A DNA stretch of 33,142 nt from Alphaproteobacteria bacterium. Lineage in GTDB: Bacteria > Pseudomonadota > Alphaproteobacteria > UBA828. The notes beneath the pieces are model-generated. The model ran no database searches. It saw only the letters and a list, made by a program, of their open reading frames with translations, and was not told the DNA's origin. The number at the start of each line of letters is the position of its first letter. Positions within the stretch are counted from its first letter, which is position 1. Shown here piece after piece: positions 1 to 8,062 of this stretch. Made by a program: the position numbers and the translations under genes. The DNA is taken from the NCBI GenBank assembly GCA_022820945.1, contig JAJEEP010000094.1:1-33142 (forward strand). The letters are read 5' to 3'.

Positions 1-298
1 GGCCGGGCTGCCCACCGGGCTTGCGGCCCGATTTGCCGCGCAGGCTTCGGGTTCGCCGCTTCGACTTCGGCTTCTTCAGCCCATCGCTCGAAGGCGGCTT
101 GCCGCTGTTGCCGCTGTTCAGCCCGAGACGGCGCTCCAACCCTTCGACGCGCTCGACAAGACGCGCATTCTGATCTTCCAGACGTGCGATCTGCTCCCGA
201 AGCCGTGCGTTCTCCTCTTCCAAGTGTGCGATCTTCTGCGCGGAAGTGTCGGACGCTGCTCGCGTCGAAGGGCCGCGCGGCGACTCGGGACTGCTCAT
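1..298 (-). CDS. tnpC: IS66-family transposase (TnpC), N-terminal part, cut by window edge
   Basis: The minus-strand frame is open from the ATG at 298 to the left edge, giving 99 residues with no stop. Residues about 20-60 form a leucine-zipper-like coiled coil (repeats of LEEEN, ARLREQ, ARLEDQ). It is followed by LNSGNSGKPPSSDG at 60-73 and a basic stretch ending in RKPGGQPG. This order is the hallmark N-terminus of IS66 transposases, which catalyse DDE cut-and-paste transposition; the catalytic core lies outside the window. IS66 elements usually have tnpA and tnpB immediately upstream of tnpC. The bases upstream (299-738) contain no TnpB-like frame, so this is either a single-gene ISBst12-type member or a truncated copy. 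Family identity is secure; intactness cannot be judged. Confidence 0.88.
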   Translation of the reverse strand, partial: MSSPESPRGPSTRAASDTSAQKIAHLEEENARLREQIARLEDQNARLVERVEGLERRLGLNSGNSGKPPSSDGLKKPKSKRRTRSLRGKSGRKPGGQPG

Positions 299-543
299 GT
301 CGTTGTTGAGTCATTTCCCGAAATTCCCGTCAAGCCCTTCGCGCCAATTCCGAACGAGACACGCCTCAACCCACTGGATCAAAATGACAAACCAGACCAC
401 CTGGGCAGTTACGATTTCGTGATGATCGCCGCGAGGCAGGCGCGGTCTCGGGCGCTCGATCGAGGCTCTGCGTCCTGTGCTCTCTCCAAGTCGCCGGCAA
501 GCAATCTTCTGACCTGAGCGACTGACAGGACGTCGTCCCGGGC

Positions 544-560
544 CGTGGCCCGGGGCCACG
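544..560. repeat. Perfect 8-bp inverted repeat
   Basis: Arms at 544-551 (CGTGGCCC) and 553-560 (GGGCCACG) pair perfectly around one base. No T-tract follows on either strand, so it is not a classical terminator. It lies 24 bp before the putative promoter of the low-GC cassette, at the presumed outer side of the IS66 copy, so it could be an operator, an element end or chance in GC-rich DNA. Confidence 0.35.
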
Positions 561-583
561 TCGATTGACTTGTGACTAATCCG

Positions 584-613
584 TTGATCATGACATATCT
601 ATTGTGTTATAAC
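584..613 (+). promoter_or_regulatory. Putative sigma70-type promoter of the low-GC cassette
   Basis: TTGATC at 584-589 and TATAAC at 608-613 are separated by 18 bp. The -10 matches the consensus at 5 of 6 positions and the -35 at 4 of 6. Transcription would start near 620, giving a leader of about 135 nt before the ATG at 757. The match is moderate and the surrounding sequence is AT-richer than the rest of the window, which raises the chance of a fortuitous hit. Confidence 0.35.
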
Positions 614-756
614 CAAGATCGCCAGCAGGTGCCGGGCAGCGAGTCGCTTGCTCCGCTGAAGCAACAAACACATACGACGAGGCAGAATTCTCCAAGCAGC
701 ATCCAATCCCGAAGGGGTTCCATAGGGCGGACCGTCGTGTGCCCAGGAGGAACGGA

Positions 757-1665
757 ATGTCCGGTCTAACAGTCGATCACGAGGGCAGAATCTTCGCAAT
801 CGACGAAGAAGGAATGCCAAGAGCCCGCTCGGGATTCTCCGTACGATTGCCCATGGCGCCACGAATTGTCGTAATGGTCAATGGGTTTGACTATGACCCC
901 ACCGAGCATAGTAACGACAATCCCCATCAGACTCTCTTCAGGGAGTGGGCTTCGAAAATTCGAGAGCTATCGACCGATGAGTGGGAGTGCTTCGGCTTCG
1001 GTTGGTATTCAGCTGAACTGGAGCCAAGTAGCTGGTTGGGCGGACTGACACGCTCTCACTGGAATCCCTACCGCTGGGGCTGGGAGCTGGCCGGCCGAGC
1101 CGCGGGAATTCTGGCACAGACCATCCAGAATCGACTAAACGCGTCAAATGACGACATATGCATAATTGCTCACTCGTTGGGAGTACGGGTAGCGTTATCG
1201 GCTCTCGCACAGTTGCCAAGCGATGCTGTCAGGCGTGTGCTATTTCTGAACGGATCCGAATACAGTCAATCTGCGAAAGTTGTCGCCACTTATACCGACT
1301 CCCAAGTCTTGAACATTATTGTGAAAGCTGACGATGTATTGAACAAGCTTGGAAGTGTCTTTGCGCCTGAAGCCTTCATCAAGGCCGTTGTCGGTCAATC
1401 GGGCATCAAGAACCCACCCGATAGCTGGTTGGACATTTGCCTCGATGATCCCGACGTGCAGCAGAGGGCAACCGCCTGCGGATACCCCAACATCAGCGGG
1501 GACAACCCTACTAATATTGCCGATCACTGGTACTCCTATACGCACGAACCGAATTGGCCACTATTCGCTGACTTCATTACGGACAGTCCGCGATTTCACG
1601 AATTCAACCGAAAGACAGCAGACCGGAAAACGGCGGTCATGCCTCCGGCAACAACTCACTCCTAA
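757..1665 (+). CDS. Alpha/beta-hydrolase-fold protein of unknown substrate
   Basis: 302 residues. The ATG at 757 is chosen because AGGAGG lies 6 bases upstream; a GTG at 739 is in frame but has no such site. Residues 36-48 (IVVMVNGFDYDP) look like the first core strand and oxyanion loop. The nucleophile elbow is AHSLG with Ser140 at 138-142. An Asp pair (192-193) after a hydrophobic strand and His257 in ADHWYSY are plausible triad partners. No signal peptide is visible, so the protein is probably cytoplasmic. Sampled GC is close to 48%, far below the core genes here. It is the first of three same-strand genes, followed 25 bp later by a secreted protein. The fold is a confident inference from motif order. 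The substrate is unknown; lipase, esterase or peptide-releasing activity are all possible. Confidence 0.7.
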   Translation: MSGLTVDHEGRIFAIDEEGMPRARSGFSVRLPMAPRIVVMVNGFDYDPTEHSNDNPHQTLFREWASKIRELSTDEWECFGFGWYSAELEPSSWLGGLTRSHWNPYRWGWELAGRAAGILAQTIQNRLNASNDDICIIAHSLGVRVALSALAQLPSDAVRRVLFLNGSEYSQSAKVVATYTDSQVLNIIVKADDVLNKLGSVFAPEAFIKAVVGQSGIKNPPDSWLDICLDDPDVQQRATACGYPNISGDNPTNIADHWYSYTHEPNWPLFADFITDSPRFHEFNRKTADRKTAVMPPATTHS

Positions 1666-1690
1666 CGCGATCTCATGGAGGGGATGCTCG

Positions 1691-2389
1691 ATGTATCGAC
1701 TACCAATAACTTGCTTCGCGATGGTCTTCGTACTGCAGTTTGGCGTTGTTGAAGCTGGAACGAAGTGCTCTTGCGACCAGCACAAGGCAGAGGCGGAGGC
1801 CGCTGGCACATGCTCCAAGACCGAAACAAGCAGCAAGTGTTCTTTGAAGTTCTCCTCCACTCCACGCATTTATCGGCAATTATTTGTCGAATATTTGGAG
1901 CAATTCGATCGAATCGTTCGAGAAAAATACGATAGAGTTCGCATTTCAACGGATGTAGACGCGTCACTAACGTTCGCCTTTACGACTCCACCAGGTGAAT
2001 GGAGTGAGTTGGATATTGTCTCACATCTACCCTTGCTGTTTGCGATGTCGCAACGACCTTCATATGCCGACGGAGATACCAGATATGCCCGGCCCGAGTT
2101 GGATTTTGATCGATATGACTTTGCCGTAACGGAACGAGTGGTAACTTTTATCGTAAAGCACGCTAACGAAATTCTTCAGCGATGGTCGGACCGAAATACA
2201 CTATATGATGATACGAATTTTGAGAGCTTCAGTTTCGGGGGCGACGCTCAAGCCGCGGTCAGCTTTGGCTGCCTGCAGTTGCGTTTTGATGGCGATGTAA
2301 TTGAAACTATGGTGAAAACACGGTTCTCTCTCGGAGGCTACACCTGTACAGATACCGATCCGGATGTATATCAATTGCAATCATGGTGA
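1691..2389 (+). CDS. Putative exported Cys-containing protein, unknown function
   Basis: 232 residues. The ATG at 1691 follows GGAGGGG (1677-1683) at a good distance. Residues 1-22 form a typical signal peptide with a plausible cleavage after VEA (positions 20-22). The mature N-terminus contains cysteines at 26, 28, 41 and 50 in a short polar segment. A mixed alpha/beta domain of about 170 residues follows, with two further cysteines near the C-terminus, suggesting disulfides in an oxidising compartment. I recognise no family. The stop overlaps the next start by 7 nt (2383-2389), so the two are probably translationally coupled and may act together at the envelope. GC is low, like its neighbours. 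Confidence 0.6.
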   Translation: MYRLPITCFAMVFVLQFGVVEAGTKCSCDQHKAEAEAAGTCSKTETSSKCSLKFSSTPRIYRQLFVEYLEQFDRIVREKYDRVRISTDVDASLTFAFTTPPGEWSELDIVSHLPLLFAMSQRPSYADGDTRYARPELDFDRYDFAVTERVVTFIVKHANEILQRWSDRNTLYDDTNFESFSFGGDAQAAVSFGCLQLRFDGDVIETMVKTRFSLGGYTCTDTDPDVYQLQSW

Positions 2390-3021
2390 ACAACATGATC
2401 TCGGTCTGGGGAAAGAAAATTGCGCCACCAATTGTTGGCTTGAGTCTGCTGGCACCGGTATTGTATCTGGTGTTCGCAGGGGAAGAATTGAGCGGACATC
2501 AGTTTTTCTTTCTGAAGCTCGTGGCAGCATTGGCCGCCGCGGGAATAGCGAGCATTATCCCGGGATATCTGCACCTCAATATGCCAGTAAGGGACATACT
2601 GATTCGAAGTGGAGGAGCTGTGGCAATCTTTGTAATAGTATGGTTCACCGCTTCGCCACCGCCTGTGTGTGATTGTGAATTGGGGGATGGAGTATTCGAA
2701 ATGCAGACAGAGGGGTTTCTGGGAGATTTTAAAGACTTCATCGACTCGGAAGAGTTGACAAGTACTTTTAGGCTGGAATTCGCGGATAACGATGAAGCAA
2801 AATTGAATGATTTTTTTATAAATCAGAGAGTAGTGGGCAATTCGTATGGCGAACTGATAATGAAGATATGCAAGAAGAGTCCTTGCTTAATTTGCGAGCC
2901 ATTGCCAACAGCGGAAACCAAGAAGGTGACCGTTAGCTTGCGTAGTGGTAATTTGGAGACAACACAGGATAGTGAGCATCTAACTCGGAAGAGGCTGATT
3001 TGTCCTGCAGTGCAGAATTGA
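2383..3021 (+). CDS. Small membrane protein with C-terminal soluble domain, unknown function
   Basis: 212 residues, starting inside the end of the previous gene. Three hydrophobic segments lie at about 14-32, 42-60 and 76-91. The second and third are joined by a short loop and carry Gly/Ala-rich stretches (AALAAAGIASIIPGYL; GGAVAIFVIVWF). From memory, similar paired-helix modules recur in bacterial signalling and conflict-type proteins; that link is unverified. Residues 92-212 form a polar domain with PPPVCDC just after the membrane and a second Cys cluster (KICKKSPCLIC). The last part of the gene is strongly AT-rich: 2761-2820 has 19 G/C of 60. Function unknown. Coupling to the upstream secreted protein suggests an envelope-associated pair. 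Confidence 0.6.
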   Translation: MVNNMISVWGKKIAPPIVGLSLLAPVLYLVFAGEELSGHQFFFLKLVAALAAAGIASIIPGYLHLNMPVRDILIRSGGAVAIFVIVWFTASPPPVCDCELGDGVFEMQTEGFLGDFKDFIDSEELTSTFRLEFADNDEAKLNDFFINQRVVGNSYGELIMKICKKSPCLICEPLPTAETKKVTVSLRSGNLETTQDSEHLTRKRLICPAVQN

Positions 3022-3332
3022 AAAGATAGAGTATCAACAGGATGCGCAAATAGGGTATTCGCCCGGCAGTTGCCGCTCTGGGCGGGGTAGTAAGTCAAGT
3101 GCTCGCTCGTCCTTACTTCGTCGCGTCGATGGCAATCCTTTCGAGCCGGGACCAGTCATCCTGAAGGGTTCTGGGGGAAGTGCCCTTTGTGCTGGCGGGT
3201 GGGCGGTTGAGGTCTTGTGGAAGCAAGGTGGCGCCAAGTACTCCAACCTGCAAGGGATGGTGCTGCTCACCCGGCTGGCCTCGTCCGCTCGAGCCGCGGT
3301 ACCTTGGCGCGCTCTGCTACTTGGAGGGTGCG
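3022..3332. other. Intergenic stretch, junction between low-GC island and core-like DNA
   Basis: GC rises abruptly from the AT-rich end of the upstream gene to core values. I see no coding frame with protein-like composition on either strand and no clear terminator. GGAGG at 3323-3327 serves the next gene. The right boundary of the island presumably lies here, but I found no direct repeat or integrase trace marking it. Confidence 0.5.
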
Positions 3333-4640
3333 ATGGCCGGGGACGTGCTAACCGCGGATTTCAAGGCCGCGCCCTATTGGTGGGACCTGGCGCCGCGGCC
3401 AGACATTACCGACGCGGCGCCGCCCAAGGAGGCCGAGGTTGCGATCGTGGGTGCGGGCAACGTCGGGCTCTCCGCTGCGCTCACGCTTGCGCGCCGGGGG
3501 CGCGAGGCGGTAGTGCTCGATGCCGAGGCTGCGGGCCACGGCGCCAGCACCCGCAACGCCGGCTATCTCGGCCGGCAAGTCTGGCACAAGTACGGCGACA
3601 TGGTGCCGAAGCTCGGGCGCGAGCGGGCGGCGGAGGTCTGCCGTGCGGCCATCGCTGCCCATGACTACGCGGCTTCCCTGATCGAAACCGAGCAGATCGC
3701 CTGCTTCTACCGCAACACCGGCCGCTTCATCGCGGCGCCCTCCAAGCGCGTGTTCGACGGCCTCGCCCGCGATCTCGCCATGATGCGGGAGGACGGTGTT
3801 CCCGTGGACGCGGAGATGATCGAGCCGGCCGACGCACCGCCGGCCTACCGCAAGGGGCATTACCACGGCGGTCAGATCCTGCGCGGCAACGGCACGATCC
3901 ACGCGGGCCTCTACCACGCGGGCCTGCTGGAGCGGGCCGCGCGGGACGGCGCGGGCATCGTCGGCCACTGCCCGGTGCAGGCTATCGAGCGAGAGGGCAG
4001 CGGCTTCCGGATATCGACGCCGCGCGGCGCCGTGAAGGCCGGTCACGTGATCGTCGCGACCAACGGCTACACGCCCAGGGCCGCGCAATGGCTGCGGCGC
4101 CGCGTGGTGCCGGTCGACGCCTTCATGATCGCGACCGAGCCCCTGCCCGAGGATCGCATCGAGCACATCGCGCCCGGCGGCCGGCCCATGGTCGAGCACC
4201 GCTACTCCCCTTGCTGGATACGGCCCAACGAGGACGGCACGCGCATCCTCTTCGGCGGGCTCAGCGCCGAGCCGCCGGCGGACCTCACGCAGAAGGCCCG
4301 CATCCTGCGCGATGCCATGGTGCGCATCGTGCCGGCGCTGGAAGGCGTGAAGATCAGCCATTGCTGGACCGGCAAGACCGCCTTCACCTTCGACATGATG
4401 CCCCACACCGGGAACCACGACGGCGTCGAGTACGCCATGGGCTGGTGCGGCTCCGGCGTGCCCATGGGGACGTATCTCGGCCACAAGACCGCGCTGCGGG
4501 TGCTGGGCGATCCCGAATCCCGCTCCGCTTTCGACGGCCGGCCCTTCCCGACCTGGCCGTTCTACACCGGCCGCCCGTGGTTCCTGCCGCTCGCGGTGGC
4601 GTGGAACAAGCGCAAAGACCGCAAGCTCTTTAGGGGGTAG
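3333..4640 (+). CDS. FAD-dependent oxidoreductase, DAO family (amine/gamma-glutamylputrescine oxidase-like)
   Basis: 435 residues. The ATG at 3333 has GGAGG five bases upstream and places the FAD-binding fold at a normal distance; a longer in-frame opening has no support. The dinucleotide-binding motif VGAGNVG lies at 39-45, with an acidic residue (Asp63) ending the second strand. GASTRNAGYLG at 70-80 is the usual second FAD contact of PuuB/OrdL-like members. Near the C-terminus, GWCGSGVPMGTYLG resembles the family's C-terminal FAD loop. Members oxidise primary or secondary amines or amino acids to imines with release of hydrogen peroxide. The substrate cannot be read from sequence, and no puu or amino acid operon adjoins. 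A YqaA-like gene follows after 59 bp. Confidence 0.8.
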   Translation: MAGDVLTADFKAAPYWWDLAPRPDITDAAPPKEAEVAIVGAGNVGLSAALTLARRGREAVVLDAEAAGHGASTRNAGYLGRQVWHKYGDMVPKLGRERAAEVCRAAIAAHDYAASLIETEQIACFYRNTGRFIAAPSKRVFDGLARDLAMMREDGVPVDAEMIEPADAPPAYRKGHYHGGQILRGNGTIHAGLYHAGLLERAARDGAGIVGHCPVQAIEREGSGFRISTPRGAVKAGHVIVATNGYTPRAAQWLRRRVVPVDAFMIATEPLPEDRIEHIAPGGRPMVEHRYSPCWIRPNEDGTRILFGGLSAEPPADLTQKARILRDAMVRIVPALEGVKISHCWTGKTAFTFDMMPHTGNHDGVEYAMGWCGSGVPMGTYLGHKTALRVLGDPESRSAFDGRPFPTWPFYTGRPWFLPLAVAWNKRKDRKLFRG

Positions 4641-4699
4641 ACTCCGACTCCCACCATCCGCGCGGGCCGCAGCTCCGGGGCCGTTCACACGTATCCGAC

Positions 4700-5329
4700 A
4701 TGACCGACGACAGCGCCACGCCTGCGGCGAGGGAGCAGCGCCACCTCGTCCGACGGCTTTACGACTGGGCGATCGAGAGCGCCGGCACTCGCCGCGCCGT
4801 CTGGGTGCTGGCGGGCCTCTGCTACCTGCAGAGCCTGTTCCTGCCGGTGCCGCCGGACCTGCTGCTCATCCCCATGGTGCTGGCGAAGCGCGCCAGGGCG
4901 TGGCTCTTCGCCGGCATCGCCACGGTCTCATCGGTGGGCGGCGGCCTGACCGGCTACCTGATCGGCTACTTTCTCTACGACTGGCTGGGCGAGCCTTTGC
5001 TCGCCATCTCCGGCCACGCCGGCGACCTGGAGACGTTCTACGAGTACAGGGACAGGTGGGGCGCCTGGTTCGTCGCCGCCGGTGCGCTGACGCCGCTACC
5101 GTACAAGCTGGTCGCCGTCGCCAGCGGTGCCGCTCACCTCAACATCGGCGCTTTCATCGTGGCGTCGCTCGTCGCCAGGGGCATGCGCTTCTATGTGGAA
5201 GCGGCGATACTCTGGTATCTCGGCCCCAAGGCCCGGCGGATCCTCGAGCACCGCTACGGCGCGGCGGCGGCGATCGGGCTCGCCGTCCTCACCCTCGGCC
5301 TCATGGTGCTCATCCCCTTCGTCACCTGA
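4700..5329 (+). CDS. YqaA-type DedA/VTT-domain membrane protein
   Basis: 209 residues. Several hydrophobic segments are visible, with the family signatures LFLPVPPDLLLIPM near residues 47-60, a Gly-rich turn (VGGGLTGYLIGYF) and LTPLPYKLVAVASG in the middle. These match the YqaA branch of the DedA/VTT superfamily, membrane proteins with re-entrant helices implicated in lipid translocation and membrane homeostasis. The length is typical. The start ATG at 4700 lacks a strong Shine-Dalgarno sequence, but no better upstream choice exists. The specific substrate is unknown. It is convergent with the next gene across 34 bp containing a GC-rich hairpin (5344-5349 with 5358-5363) that has no T-tract. 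Confidence 0.82.
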   Translation: MTDDSATPAAREQRHLVRRLYDWAIESAGTRRAVWVLAGLCYLQSLFLPVPPDLLLIPMVLAKRARAWLFAGIATVSSVGGGLTGYLIGYFLYDWLGEPLLAISGHAGDLETFYEYRDRWGAWFVAAGALTPLPYKLVAVASGAAHLNIGAFIVASLVARGMRFYVEAAILWYLGPKARRILEHRYGAAAAIGLAVLTLGLMVLIPFVT

Positions 5330-5363
5330 GAGAGGCCGGGGGGCCGCGCAAGTACCGGCGCGG

Positions 5364-6320
5364 TCAATTCTCGCTTGGCATTGCCCGGAGCAACGCCTTG
5401 ACCACCGCCGCCGCATTGCCGGCCGCGAGGCCCAGGAAGACTTCCATCTGGTTCGCGCCTTCGCCGCCGCCGGCGAGGTCCGCGAGGCTGCGGACGGCGA
5501 GGAAGGGCACGTCGTTGGCGTAGGCCACGTGGGCGACGGCCGCACTCTCCATGTCCAGCACGCGCGCGCCGAAGGTCTCGAAGGCCCAGGTGCGGAAGGC
5601 CGCGTTGTCGATGAAGGCGCCGCCCGAAACCCCGGAGCCGCCGACGACGATCCGGGGCGCCTTGTCCAGGCAGCGGTCCTCGGCCGTGCAGTGGGCGAGC
5701 GCCACGTCGTTCGCCGCGCTGCCGGCGCTGGCGAGCAGCGCCTCGTCCACGGGGAACCAGAAGCGGGTCTCGGGCGCCTCGGCATCGGCGCGGAGCACGG
5801 TGACCGAGCGCGGGAACATCATGCCGAAGTTCGCGTAGGGGTACTCGAAGAAGGGCATCGTCATCCAGCCGCCGTCCACCTCGCGGGCGAAGAGCATCTC
5901 CAGGTACTGCCCCCAGCGGTCCGCGATCACGACATCGCCGATGTTGAGGCCGGGGTCGACGCCGCCGGCGATGCCGGAGAACACGATGCGCTCGATGGAG
6001 AAGTGGTCGAGGGCGAGCTGCACCGTCATCGCCGCGTTGACGACGCTGATCCCGCTCAGGAAGAGCACGACCTCGTGCCCCTCCAGGGTGCCGGTGGCGA
6101 AGGCGACGCCGTTGACCGACTGCACCGACGCACCGTCCAACTCCGCTTGCAGGATCGCGAGCTCCGGCGCGAAGGCGGAGACCACGGCGATGCGCGGGGT
6201 CTCGTCGCGGATGCCGTGCGCGTCCGCCGGCGCGGGCGAGACGGCTGCGAGCAGAATCGCCACGAAGAGGCCGGCGAGCAGGGTCCGCACCGTGCGTGGC
6301 CTGAACGTGAGAAGAGTCAT
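5364..6320 (-). CDS. Exported nucleoside phosphorylase/nucleosidase (MTA/SAH nucleosidase-like)
   Basis: 318 residues. The N-terminus has a basic n-region, a hydrophobic core and an ADA cleavage site near residue 34, so the enzyme is probably periplasmic. The rest follows the PNP_UDP fold: RIAVVSAFAPEL, the Gly-rich SGIAGGVDPGLNIGDVVIA, MESAAVAHVAYANDVP and RSLADLAGG, where the Glu and Asp match purine-binding residues of MTA/SAH nucleosidases. Members cleave the N-glycosidic bond of nucleosides or 5'-thio nucleosides. Inserts relative to the 230-residue E. coli enzyme explain its length. The downstream end of an exported 5'-nucleotidase lies 108 bp upstream on the same strand, which suggests sequential extracytoplasmic nucleotide breakdown. 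The substrate (adenosine, MTA or other) is an inference. Confidence 0.8.
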   Translation of the reverse strand: MTLLTFRPRTVRTLLAGLFVAILLAAVSPAPADAHGIRDETPRIAVVSAFAPELAILQAELDGASVQSVNGVAFATGTLEGHEVVLFLSGISVVNAAMTVQLALDHFSIERIVFSGIAGGVDPGLNIGDVVIADRWGQYLEMLFAREVDGGWMTMPFFEYPYANFGMMFPRSVTVLRADAEAPETRFWFPVDEALLASAGSAANDVALAHCTAEDRCLDKAPRIVVGGSGVSGGAFIDNAAFRTWAFETFGARVLDMESAAVAHVAYANDVPFLAVRSLADLAGGGEGANQMEVFLGLAAGNAAAVVKALLRAMPSEN

Positions 6321-6428
6321 GGTCGCGTGCTCCCAATTAAGGTGAAGATCGTCGTGGGCGGAATGGACGCGGCGACCGTGGCGCGAATCGGGGCGCTCCG
6401 CAATCCCGCCGTGCGGTGCCGATGCGCG

Positions 6429-7979
6429 TCAGTCCTCGCGCGTGATCCGCCCTTCGATTACCGGAGACACCGTGCCGGCCGCGATGATGTGGTCGATAAG
6501 CTGCCCCGCCATGAGCTCGCCGGACGCGGAATCGATCAGCACCGCGCCGGCCCTGAACACGCGGTAGTCGTCGCCGCCGCGTGCCAGGAAATCGTTGGTC
6601 GCAAGCGTGTAGGTCCGGCCGTCGTCCAGCGGCGCGCCACCCACCGTGACACTTGTCACGCGCTCGCCCTCCGGCCTGCGCGCGTCGAAGCTGAAGGCGA
6701 GGCCCGAGACCTGCGGGAAGCGGCCCGACGGGTGCGCGGCCCGGCTCACGCCGTTCTCCAGCGCCTCCCGCACCTGGGCGCCGGTCAGGCGCAGCACCAC
6801 GGTCTTGTTGCCGAAGGGCAGCTCGGTCAGCACCATCTTGCGGGTCAGGCGGGTGCCGGGCGGATAGACCGTGTCGCCCCGGATGCCGCCGCCGTTGCTG
6901 AGCCCGATGTCGCTGCCCGTGGCCTGCCGCATGGCGTCGGCCAGCAGGTTGCCGAAGGCGGTCTCGCCCGCGCCGGACAGGAACCCGCGTGTGTCGAGCT
7001 CCGTCGCGGTCTCGCCGATCACGACGTCCAGGGTCTCGTCGAGCCCCGCCTGGTAGGCGTTCACCTTGGCGGCGATGGTGGTGTCGCCTTCGATGCCGGC
7101 GGTCGAGCGCAGGCGGAAGTCGGGCGTCCACACCACCCTGGGCACGCCGCCGCGGCCCTCGACGCGGTCGATCTCCAGGGTGAGCACGGCCACGTGTCGG
7201 CCTTGCGCACCGGCCTTCATCACCGCCTGGCGGCCGTCGTAGTTGGCGACGAGCAGATGATCGTGGCCGCCGAGCACCACGTCGATCGCCCTGACCGTGC
7301 GCAGCATTTCCAGGTCCGCCCCGAGCCCCTGGTGGGTGAGCGCGATGACGATGTCGACGCCGTTCGACTTCAGTTCCTGGGCGAGCGCCTCACCCGCCTC
7401 TGTCGCGGGTGCGAAGGCGACGGCCGGGCCGGGGCTCGAGATCACGGGGGTATCCGTTGTGACGATGCCGAGGAAGCCGATGCGGTAGCCGTCCCTCTCC
7501 ACCGTCGTCGTGGCTTCGGCGCCGGGGAAGTCCCCGCCCGCGACGCTGACATTGCCCGCGAGCCAGATCGTCTCCGTCTCCGCGAGCCGCTCCTGCAGCA
7601 CCTCCGGCCCGAAATCGAACTCGTGGTTGCCGAGCACCGCCACGTCGAAGCCGATGGCGTTGGCGAGATCGATCATGTGTGCGCCGCCGTCGATTCCGGA
7701 GAGGACGGAGGGCGAGATCATGTCGCCGCCGAAGGTGACCAGCGCCAGGCCGCCCTCGGCCTCGACCCGCGCGCGCTCTTCCGCCACGACGGCGGCGATC
7801 TTCGCGGCCCCGCCTTGCCCCTTGATGCCATCCATCTGGTCCCAGTCGTTCACGTGAATGAGCGTAAGGGAGAGCGGCGCAGCCAGGACGGCGGGTGCCG
7901 CTGCGCCCAGCAAGCAAAGGAACGCAGCGGCAACCGGTATGACGCGCGCGAACTCTCTCAGGGGGCGGCGTGTGTGCAT
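6429..7979 (-). CDS. Exported 5'-nucleotidase/UshA-family metallophosphoesterase
   Basis: 516 residues from the ATG at 7979; an ATG at 7994 is also in frame, and neither has a strong ribosome-binding site. Residues 1-33 form a signal peptide. The calcineurin-like half shows HVNDWD at 42-47, TFGGD at 82-86, VLGNHEFDFG around 115-124, a later ALTHQG and LGGHDH. The C-terminal half has NGGGIRGD and LARGGDDY, the base-stacking and specificity region of 5'-nucleotidases. The enzyme would dephosphorylate nucleotides or related phosphoesters in the periplasm. In the first metal motif the usual NDxH is NDWD, replacing a metal-ligand His by Asp; I believe a subgroup of alphaproteobacterial homologues shares this. 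It precedes the exported nucleosidase and is divergent from the toxin-antitoxin genes. Confidence 0.85.
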   Translation of the reverse strand: MHTRRPLREFARVIPVAAAFLCLLGAAAPAVLAAPLSLTLIHVNDWDQMDGIKGQGGAAKIAAVVAEERARVEAEGGLALVTFGGDMISPSVLSGIDGGAHMIDLANAIGFDVAVLGNHEFDFGPEVLQERLAETETIWLAGNVSVAGGDFPGAEATTTVERDGYRIGFLGIVTTDTPVISSPGPAVAFAPATEAGEALAQELKSNGVDIVIALTHQGLGADLEMLRTVRAIDVVLGGHDHLLVANYDGRQAVMKAGAQGRHVAVLTLEIDRVEGRGGVPRVVWTPDFRLRSTAGIEGDTTIAAKVNAYQAGLDETLDVVIGETATELDTRGFLSGAGETAFGNLLADAMRQATGSDIGLSNGGGIRGDTVYPPGTRLTRKMVLTELPFGNKTVVLRLTGAQVREALENGVSRAAHPSGRFPQVSGLAFSFDARRPEGERVTSVTVGGAPLDDGRTYTLATNDFLARGGDDYRVFRAGAVLIDSASGELMAGQLIDHIIAAGTVSPVIEGRITRED

Positions 7980-8062
7980 GAGTCGGTCTCGCATATACCG
8001 CTGGCGGTGAGGGCCAAGGGTGACGGACCGCCGCGCCGCTGTCACGCTGCGCCGGTCACGCC

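Larger units (their letters stand above)
299..756. other. Intergenic stretch between IS66 transposase and island gene 1
   Basis: I find no convincing gene here. The frames on both strands are short and have no recognisable protein pattern. The stretch should contain the outer end of the IS66 element, but I could not identify a terminal inverted repeat. It holds a perfect GC palindrome at 544-560 (8-bp arms, one central base), a promoter-like sequence at 584-613 and the ribosome-binding site AGGAGG at 745-750 for the following gene. Confidence 0.5.

Noticed and set aside
739..756. GTG at 739 as the start of the first cassette gene
   Set aside because: It would place the strong AGGAGG inside the coding region; the ATG at 757 has that site at ideal distance.
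3022..3332. A possible decayed gene between the low-GC cassette and the oxidoreductase
   Set aside because: None of the six frames gives a fragment I can relate to any protein family, and no internal repeat supports an element remnant.
3348..4688. A 446-codon minus-strand frame opposite the FAD oxidoreductase
   Set aside because: No motif is visible; the plus strand carries the FAD-binding signatures and a good ribosome-binding site.
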